In this document: positions 56,601 to 64,000 of the stretch, in pieces
Numbering within the stretch: the first letter of the stretch is position 1
Layout of the letters: each line of letters begins with the position of its first letter
Position numbers and translations under genes: made by a program
The notes under the pieces: model-generated
Databases searched by the model: none
The model's input: only the letters and a program-made list of their open reading frames with translations
Told to the model about the DNA's origin: nothing
Origin: Lomentospora prolificans
Taxonomy: Eukaryota; Ascomycota; Sordariomycetes; Microascales; Microascaceae
Direction: 5' to 3'
Length of the DNA: 64,000 bases
NCBI GenBank assembly: GCA_029532625.1
Contig: JARFXM010000006.1
Span: 2,108,001 to 2,172,000, forward strand

Positions 56601-57964
56601 TGTAGACTTAGTACCTTGATTTCCTCTTTGCTCCTGTCCGCTCCTCTTTTGCTCTCTACCGCCCTTCTATTCAAGAATACCTGCGACTTTGGCGAGGTAC
56701 CTCAGCTCGCGGAAGCGCTCTCAACGCAGACCACTTTCGCGGCCAGATACAATCGTGCCCCCGCCATCTCCATATACATTGATGGGTTCTACATATACCT
56801 CTGGCATCCCATCATCGATTCCCCCCCACAGAGTCCTTCCTGTAGTCTTCGCAGCTTATTATCATTCCATCCCCAGATTTCTATTATTTACACAACTTGC
56901 TACCCACTCCCATCTTCCTAAAACTCTAGTATCTTTCCCATATTCTCGACCTCTGCGATCCTCATACCCAACTTGCCATCTTTCTCAGTCCGCCCTTCTA
57001 CAAGTCCATTCGATTCAACGACTCTTCAACACCGTCTATCTATACTCAAGAAAAACAGACGAACGACTGTAAGTCACACCACTCTTCGAAGCAGGAAAAC
57101 ACCTTGCAACGAATTTTCCTGGCTTTCACTCCATCCTGAAATTCCCGGCCTTTCCCTCTTCCCTGCCCTCTCCTTGTTTCTCTGTCGGCCTTGATTTCCC
57201 CCCACCTCCCATCACTTTTCCCCTTTGCACCATATATTCCTCAATAGGCGAGTAAGAGGCGCAAAAAAGGAGCAGAGGAGGGAAAAAAAGAAAAAGAAAA
57301 GCGATAAACGAAAGAACTATATACGGGAAGAGGAGTATTAGAACTCGGGCATTTTGGTCCTTATTTTCCCTCTTTTGGTCCGATTTGGTTGGAAGTGGTT
57401 GCCAGAACAGAAAAAGGAAGCAAGCACCCTTGCCAAGTCCCCGCACCAACCTCTCTCGTCTTTTCTTACCAACCTTGACGCGACTTCACCGTCACTCTCC
57501 CGCGTCGACTCCAGCATCAATTCTTGTTCCGCTTCCACTTCCTTAGTCCATTTCACCTCTTTCTGGTCTTTATAGCCACTCTTGGCTGCCCTGCCTTCTC
57601 ACCATCTTCCTGCTTTCTCCCTTCCATAACCCCCTGCCCATCTCGGGAGGCTTGACTCGAGGAAATCCCTCCTCTTGACCCCCGGAGTTCTTGCACACTT
57701 ACCCATTTTCACTGGCCATTTTCAGCTCCAGATTCTACTTCTTTTTTGTTTCGTCTCACCGCTCCAACCGACCTGACTAACACCGCCCACTCCTGCAGAA
57801 GGTGAACGCCCACCAATATAAAAAGCTGCCTGCCGCCAACCTCCCAAAAGCATCGTTCCGCAAATACCTGCACTCATACGCATACTTCACGCACATAAAC
57901 GTCAACTCACTTCCAGTTGACGTTCCATTTCCCGCATTGCATTCACGCCTAGTCGTCATATGCA
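56601..57964 (+). promoter_or_regulatory. Probable long 5' leader of bZIP gene, with intron
   Basis: Strongly pyrimidine-rich on the plus strand throughout, like fungal transcript leaders. A leader intron of about 730 nt is suggested by a GTAAGT donor at 57069, a TGACTAAC branch site at 57774-57781 and a TCCTGCAG acceptor ending at 57798. Upstream of the donor an ATG at 56782 opens an upstream frame of about 96 codons if unspliced. The transcription start is unknown, so the leader length and the upstream frame are inference. Confidence 0.5.
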
Positions 57965-59806
57965 ATGGTATCAAATTTCCAGATGCCGCAATTCTTCAGG
58001 ACAACGCCCTTGGCTGTCGATACGAGTTCAAAGTACTTCAAAGACGAGGACACACTCCTCGACGATTCCACATTGGACAACTCCAACCTAGATTCCGGTC
58101 TTGAGATGTCTCCCCACATGGCTGATAGCAGGAGAGAGTCCTTCGCTACCGGTCCTTCACTCTTCTCGCCGAAAACCGAGACATGGGACGCGGTCGAGAT
58201 GCAGTCCATACCGTCTACCACCGGCTACTCTGAGCACCCTAACAGCAACAACCCGTTCTTGCGGTTAGATCAAACCCAGAATTTCGGCTCGCAAACGGCA
58301 CACTGGGCTATGGGCAACGCCTCGGGAACTTGTACGCCCATGCAGCCCTTCGACAGTCTCACCGACTTCGACTCGGGCGCCTCCATTTTCCAGCGTTCCA
58401 TGGGTGGCCAGCCCCCCTTCAACAACCTCAACCCAAACATCTTCGCCGGCCTCTCGACGACCGCCACCACAGGTGCTACTTCTTCCACTTCTGCTGCTAC
58501 CGCTGGTCAGCCCGTATCTATGCGCAAGGACTTTGGTCTCCACGCACAGAAGAAGCTGCCGGCTACCCCCTCTGTTAGGGGAGATGGCATTCGAAAGAAG
58601 AATGCCCGCTTCGACATCCCTCCTGATAGGAATCTCCATAACATTGACCAGCTCATCTCTCAGTCGACTGATGAGCAGGAGATTAAGGAGCTAAAGCAAC
58701 AGAAGCGACTTCTTCGTAACCGACAAGCCGCTCTTGATTCTCGGCAACGCAAGAAGCAACATACCGAGAGACTTGAGGATGAGAAGAAGCACTTCACCGC
58801 CCTGGTAGGCGATATGGAGGAGGAAATCAACAGCCTCAAGACGAGAGTCGAACAACTCATGCGCGAGAGGCAGTCGTACCAGGACTGCGTCGAGGCCATG
58901 ACGCTCGAGAAGGAAGAGATGATCCGTGCCCACACGATCGAGACCGGTGAACTACGCAAGAAGGTCGGTGTCCTCACTGACCATATTCGCCGCGTTGACG
59001 GTTCGGCAGGCCTCTCCGGTGGCGACATTCCCGCGGCCGATTTCCACGGCGGCTTCGACCCCATGACTGGAATGACCATGGCCAGCGACTGGAACAATGT
59101 CGGCTACCTCAACGCAGGAAACAACAACTTCGTCGAGCAACAGGTCAAGCCCGAGGAGTCTGAACTCCTGGCTGTCAAGAAGAGCGATGCCGCATTCTTG
59201 CCTGAGACCGACAAGTCCACTGCCCAGGGCGGCTTGCTCTTCATGCTCTTCCTCGTTGGCGCCTTTGTCATGTCTAGCCGGTCAACTCCCAACCTGCCCC
59301 AGGTTTCGGATGACGTACGGGAGGCGTCGGCGTCCATCCTCCAAAATGTCCTCAAGGATGCCGGCGTATCCACCACTAGCATGGGTATGGAAGCTGCAAT
59401 GGCCCCTCAGCCGTCAGGCGGCGTCAACTGGGAGAACATGGCCGGCGTTTCATTCGGCAACGCCAATGTTGGTTCGTCGATGCTCGGTGAACTGGCCGAT
59501 TCTTTGACCCAACCAAGCCAAGAGCAAACCAACGAGCAGCTCTTCTCTCTCTCCGCAACCCAGTACAACGGTGTCAACTCTCAGGACTTCATCCAGCACG
59601 TTCCGGAGCGGACAACCAGTCAAGGCCGACGGAACCTGGCCGACGCTCTCGCGGCCATGCGAGGCAACGGAAGACAGTCGGCTGCGGACGTCTATACACG
59701 GTCACTTCTGTGGGATCAGATCCCTAGTGAGGTGGTCCACAGCTTCGCCAAGATGTTTTCGGGATGCAATAACGCGCAAAACGGATGCGGTCCCCTAGGA
59801 TCGTGA
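57965..59806 (+). CDS. bZIP transcription factor with a late hydrophobic segment
   Basis: Single-exon frame of 613 residues. The N-terminal 200 residues are Ser/Thr/Asn-rich with acidic patches (KDEDTLLDDSTLD), like an activation region. The basic region KQQKRLLRNRQAALDSRQRKKQ (about 244-265) has the bZIP pattern N-x2-AA-x2-SR, preceded by the basic patch RKKNARF. A long coiled coil runs to about 345 (LEDEKKHFTALVGDMEEEINSLKTRVEQL and on). At about 423-437 comes GGLLFMLFLVGAFVM, a hydrophobic stretch flanked by charged residues on its N side, then about 175 more residues. That layout recalls membrane-tethered bZIP factors, but the stretch is short and could be a buried helix. I cannot name the ortholog; FlbB-type developmental factors are one possibility. 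The start is the first ATG after the probable leader intron. Confidence 0.88.
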   Translation: MVSNFQMPQFFRTTPLAVDTSSKYFKDEDTLLDDSTLDNSNLDSGLEMSPHMADSRRESFATGPSLFSPKTETWDAVEMQSIPSTTGYSEHPNSNNPFLRLDQTQNFGSQTAHWAMGNASGTCTPMQPFDSLTDFDSGASIFQRSMGGQPPFNNLNPNIFAGLSTTATTGATSSTSAATAGQPVSMRKDFGLHAQKKLPATPSVRGDGIRKKNARFDIPPDRNLHNIDQLISQSTDEQEIKELKQQKRLLRNRQAALDSRQRKKQHTERLEDEKKHFTALVGDMEEEINSLKTRVEQLMRERQSYQDCVEAMTLEKEEMIRAHTIETGELRKKVGVLTDHIRRVDGSAGLSGGDIPAADFHGGFDPMTGMTMASDWNNVGYLNAGNNNFVEQQVKPEESELLAVKKSDAAFLPETDKSTAQGGLLFMLFLVGAFVMSSRSTPNLPQVSDDVREASASILQNVLKDAGVSTTSMGMEAAMAPQPSGGVNWENMAGVSFGNANVGSSMLGELADSLTQPSQEQTNEQLFSLSATQYNGVNSQDFIQHVPERTTSQGRRNLADALAAMRGNGRQSAADVYTRSLLWDQIPSEVVHSFAKMFSGCNNAQNGCGPLGS

Positions 59807-62800
59807 TGAAATTTTATTGATGACATGCATTTATTTCCCATTACGACGATCAACGAACATGACGGAAGACGAAACGAAAGCGGAGTCTTTCTACGTAACG
59901 AAACAAAAGCGGAGGACGAAAATCGAGACACGCCTGTCCTTTTTCTTTCCTGCCTTTATTTTATTCTTCATTTTGGCTTCTTTTGCCATCCAAGTTCCCC
60001 TCCACCCTTTTATACACGATTGGAATCACCGCTCTCGCGGGAAACAACAGACATACTGCTCACGCATCATGCGGACTACGCAAGTGGTTCATGGGGCCCG
60101 ATAGCATATCGCGTTTTACTTCAACCGGACTTGGATGCTCCTTTTTTCCTCTTCTCTCCATTCTCTTTTTCGCCTCTGCTTCTCTATTTCCTTAGCACCC
60201 CTACATGCTTTTAGTCGACACATTTCTCCTTAGCCTTTTTATTCGTTTTGGTTTATTTTAGCGAGCGAGCGTTTGATTTATTTCCCCTTCTTCTCTTTAG
60301 TCCTTCCGGGGTTTCTTCTTTTCCTTTGTCTCTAGGGTTATTTGGGGATGGAATCGGTTGAAGGTATATGAATGAGGGTCATCGCCTCGGTATCCCCGGG
60401 TCATTTTGGTTATTTACACTACTTCTTGGCTCCTTTGGACACGACTCTTGTCATTGGAGGAGCACTGGACATATGGAACCAGCCCAGTCACCTTGGCGTG
60501 ATGCAGGCTTGTATCAAATGATTTTCTTTTTTTTTTTCTTTTTTTTTCCCTCGGAACTGTCGATATCATCGGGTGGGATACGTGAAAGACCTTTTTCTTG
60601 TTGCTAAACGAAGCATCGGCTGCGCTGTCGTTCGAGACTACACTTGGGTGCCTCTTCCGCCCTTCCCCCGGTTCTTCCTCAATTCCTCTTCCTCCTCCCA
60701 ATTCCGGCCCAACCTACCTCGAACACCCTTCTCTCTACCGACGTGTGGAAGTTTTGTGTGAATGCGGGGATGTCTGCCAGCGAACTGGCTAGGACGCGTG
60801 TATTCCCCTTTCAGCAGAGTGACAAGAAATGAGTCAAATTGACGCCGTCTCACGACGGACTGGGCCTCGGCTCATGGAGTTTTTGTCGGTTTTCACCTCA
60901 TAATTTCCTGGCTTTCCTTATGGCTTTTGAGCGGTGTGGGAGTTGTTTGCTTTTCGATCCTGATTTCCTCCTCCTAATGACTTGACGACCAACCAATACC
61001 ATTTCACGAGTGGCCTACTCGCTTCCTTCGTCCTGGAAGAAGGACGGGGGGCGATGGCCGGGGACGATTTTGATGATGATGAATTATTTCCGCAGATAGG
61101 GAGAGAGACCCATCTAATGCAAGACGGACCTTCCTCTACAGGAAGAGAACGACGACTTGGGTGCGGAATTGCTCTTCAGGGGATTACGCAGGAATGTGTG
61201 TTCATTTTGGAAACACGACATTCACAGCTCATCCCTCTCACTCTTTTATTCCCTATGTTTCAATTACCAGACAAGGACTGGAGAGTAGCAGGACCCTTTT
61301 AACCCCTAGCTTACTCGAAAGCTTCCCCGCGTCTCCTTTTTCTTTTTTTTTCCAACGATGACACCCCGAACATGGGGAATGGATACCAAGTCACGTTTCA
61401 TTTGTAGTAGCTAGGCCTCTACGGCGACTCTTTCTTCAAGTCATGAATACAAACCACTTGGGAAACAAACATGGGCACTTTCAGGGTACAACTGCGACAC
61501 TGATCTCATGCCATACCGGTATTATTGCTAAAGTGAAGTAGTTGAACTACCAGGGCACGCTTGCTTGTTTTACGGGGGGCGAGGACGTCCGGGACCTTGT
61601 ACTACGCCCTTTGCCTGGTGATGTAGCAAAGGGCATGATGTCATCTCTAACAGAGTTGTATGCCCGGAGAGCGTTCAAGCAGAGGAAGAATTCCTTGAAG
61701 CCATCGTTGGGTGAGCCCCGTGCAGCACGGGATGCAAGCTACTAGCGTTCAAACCCCAGCAAAGGGGAGGGCAGGAGGCAACTTGTCAAGGATACGACGT
61801 CGAGCGAGCCGCCTCGGGTCACGCCGCTTCTATGTTTCGGACTTGCGCAATGGTTTTTGCTTTTTGGCATGTGTCAAAGGAACAGAACGGTTGTTTGTAG
61901 GTATCGCTACGTTATTTTGTTTCTTTTCACTGAGACATGCGTGGGGATGGAAAGCGTCGGGGCATGCTCCGAGGCCGATGAGCTTCGCCCTCCGTCAGTT
62001 GCCGGGACATGTCAGCTGCTCCAGGGTATTGATGATTCTAGATTCTATATCGATTGCCTTTCCTTTCTACCCACCTCTTTTTGTTTCCCGAATCTCCTGT
62101 ACAAAGTAGCCTAGTTCTTAATTTTGGAACCTTCAGTTTCCTTGTGTGGGATCTCCATGTGAAAGTTCACATGCTCCGTGCCGGCCACTTGCCTTCTTCC
62201 CTTGGCGCAATTTTAGGACAAATTGAATGCTTCTAGAAGCGTCTTACGACTAGACTCGGTCAGTTTTAATGTTTTCAGGGAATGATCAGGGGAAAAGTCG
62301 ATTAGCGTCTAGAGACAAGGGTCGGAAAGATTCACGTGCCCTTTGGGTTCCTGCGGATGACGAAGGTGAGCTCAAAAAATAGGTGGCCCGTTCCAGGGCA
62401 AAGTATTTTGAGCGGATGAGCAGGAAGATGCACCTGGTAGCCTCGGCGCAAAAGAAGACAAATTTCCACCGCCATTCCTCATGTAATATCTCTTCAGAGT
62501 AGGTTACTGAGCAGGAGCTACGAGAGAATGCCGGCTGCGGAACGTAGACGGACACTCGCCAAGTTCGAATCGCCTCTAACGTATGCTTCCCGGTGCCGTG
62601 TCATATGCCGCCGCCCTCTTTTACTTTTGTACCTCTTGGTGCTTGCGGTATCAGATGCCCAACTCCTTGTCATGGTAGTCACTGAATCAGGTAGAAACTA
62701 GGAGACTCTGAGATTCACATTCCCAAACTTGATAACGGCGTCGAAAGGGAAAGAAAAGTCTCTGAAAAATACGAAGCGAAGGAGCGCAAAAACTTTGCGA

Positions 62801-63639
62801 TTTCTAAAGCCATATCCGACATTTGAGAATCTGGCGGCTAGCGTGCTATTTTTAAACGGTAGTGCCAGCAAAGTCTGGACCTGGTGCGGTTGTAGCTTGT
62901 GACTCGGAAAAAGCCCCGAAACGCCCGTGCTTAGCCGGTCCTGGTCCCGGAAACTCTTGACGACATCCGTCCGGACTAGCGACCAAAATTTCTTTCGACA
63001 GCCCCGGAAAATGGAGAAGCGAAAGCCGACTTCATTCCGCCTGATGCAACATTTTCCCTCGACTAGCCTGCTAGTGGGTATGAAATCTTGCCGCTAATTC
63101 TCTGCGCCACCATCGGTTCTTTTTCACGATGGCTTCACCCGGATTGCAGAAAATCCCCCCAGCCGAATCCCAAAATCTCGAAACTAGCTCTATTTTTTCA
63201 GACATGGGCGTCTATCTTGTGAATTCTCCAGAGTTTCGACATCTGATCTCATTACGTACGCAACCCGCCTGCTCAAGTATAAAAGCAGTGAAATCTTCCC
63301 GGTTTGGACCCGATCTCTCTTTTCCTTTTCTTCTTTTTTTCTTCTCCATCTCACCTGGGATATATGTTTTTGAATTCAGCTTCGCGGCTCACTTACAAGA
63401 ACTCTATTGCGCTCGTCTGAGTACCGACCTCACACGCACTACCACACGCAATATAACTCTGCTAGGCAACTTGACTCCGGTCACTTGCCTCACAAGCAAA
63501 CAAAACCAAGAAGTCATTGCGCTGGATAGATATATATCCTCCATGACTTCCATCACGACCACCATCCCTTCAGACAAACATACAAACAACAAACACATAA
63601 ACAAACCTGAAGGTACATGCACCATCTACTAATCTCAGC
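59807..63639. other. 3.8 kb without recognisable gene
   Basis: Begins with the 3' region of the bZIP gene. It has T-rich tracts near 60524-60548 and 61338-61350. Reading frames are short; none shows a family motif or convincing splice sites. From about 63120 the sequence is pyrimidine-rich with CAAACAAA words and may be the leader of a gene beyond the right edge. Confidence 0.4.
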
Positions 63640-63644
63640 AGCCT

Positions 63645-63842
63645 TGCTATGTACTCCTGCTACAACCTTGCTATGCCATTGCTACACCCCTTGCTATGTA
63701 CTCTTGCTATACCTTTGCTACGGCACTGCTATACCTTTGCTACGGCACTGCTATATCTTTGCTACGGCATTGCTATACCATTGCTCTATCTTTGCTAGGG
63801 AACTGCTGGCTATACTATTGCTATTATACCTTTGCTATACCT
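63645..63842 (+). repeat. Degenerate tandem repeat (TTGCTAY... units)
   Basis: About 200 bp built from imperfect units of roughly 10 and 20-21 bp containing (T/C)TGCTAT and TTTGCTACGGCA. The best-preserved part is three near-identical 21-bp units at about 63705-63770. Copies drift at both ends, so the array is old or under weak constraint. Confidence 0.8.
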
Positions 63843-64000
63843 AACATGTCGGCACCAAGTAAAATGGACTTGGATGTACTAACTTATACTGTTAGCTAGT
63901 GTACAACAGTATACCGTCAACCTGAGGGATAATCGATCCAACAAACAAACAAACAACCACTCGTCCTTCTTCTCTGGTCAAGAAAACGAACCGATAGCAA
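63843..64000 (+). other. Right edge: short ATG frame, possible gene start or leader
   Basis: An ATG at 63846 opens a 17-codon frame (MSAPSKMDLDVLTYTVS) that ends in TAG at 63897. It could be an upstream frame or a truncated first exon of a gene running off the window. CAAACAAACAAAC words follow, typical of fungal leaders. Nothing more can be said. Confidence 0.3.

Noticed and set aside
62555..62590. GTTCGAATC resembling a tRNA B box
   Set aside because: The flanks do not form a T stem and no acceptor or anticodon stem can be drawn on either strand.
63129..63632. A 167-codon plus-strand frame near the right edge
   Set aside because: Contains long Phe/Leu and Thr/Asn runs from pyrimidine-rich and CAAA-rich DNA, with no domain; more likely leader sequence.
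1..64000. CRISPR array, secondary-metabolite cluster, or transposase gene
   Set aside because: No regularly spaced repeats, no synthase domains beside the Zn2Cys6 factor, and no DDE-type or reverse-transcriptase frame were found.

Overview
The window is nuclear DNA of a filamentous ascomycete (Pezizomycotina, most likely a Sordariomycete). The evidence is short GT-AG introns of mostly 55-120 nt with CTNAC-type branch sites, pyrimidine-rich leaders, a dispersed single 5S rRNA gene, a Zn2Cys6 regulator, and an inverted-repeat element whose arms differ almost only by transitions, as repeat-induced point mutation (RIP) would leave them. I count 18 protein genes, one tRNA-Tyr and one 5S rRNA gene. 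Exon joins were worked out by hand from splice signals, reading phase and family conservation; no search was run.

Layout. 0.6-1.2 kb: decayed inverted-repeat element. 1.7-6.7 kb: an ALY/Yra1-type mRNA export adaptor (+), an unassigned protein with a presequence-like N-terminus (-), and a Shr3-type ER packaging chaperone (-). 7.6-8.3 kb: a secreted WSC-domain protein whose last codons run into an intron-containing tRNA-Tyr(GUA). 8.6-14.2 kb: REV1 translesion polymerase (-), divergent from a RED/IK-like splicing factor (+). 14.7-17.6 kb: nucleoside hydrolase (+), convergent with the mitochondrial thiamine pyrophosphate carrier (-). 20.0-28.4 kb: unassigned acidic protein (+), Zn2Cys6 regulator (-), divergent ERB1/BOP1 ribosome-biogenesis factor (+), secreted SGNH/GDSL hydrolase (-). 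28.4-36.2 kb is gene-poor, with one hypothetical gene. 36.2-46.0 kb: patatin-fold protein lacking recognisable catalytic residues (-), 5S rRNA (+), acyl-protein-thioesterase-like hydrolase (+), PAF1-complex subunit LEO1 (-), MOB-family kinase activator (+). 46.0-57.9 kb: an 11-12 kb stretch with no recognisable gene, ending in the long intron-containing leader of a bZIP regulator (58.0-59.8 kb, +) that carries a hydrophobic segment C-terminal to the zipper. 59.8-64.0 kb is non-coding as far as I can see, with a degenerate tandem repeat near the end.

Most genes are housekeeping: mRNA export and splicing, transcription elongation, ribosome assembly, DNA damage tolerance, nucleotide and thiamine metabolism, polarity signalling. 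They do not form a pathway cluster. I see no CRISPR array, no secondary-metabolite cluster and no clearly new multi-gene system. The points most worth a second look are the patatin-like protein without catalytic residues, the divergent but structurally compensated 5S rRNA gene, the bZIP factor with a possible membrane segment and very long leader, the gene desert before it, and a cluster of CTGGCCAG-type palindromes at 31-35 kb.
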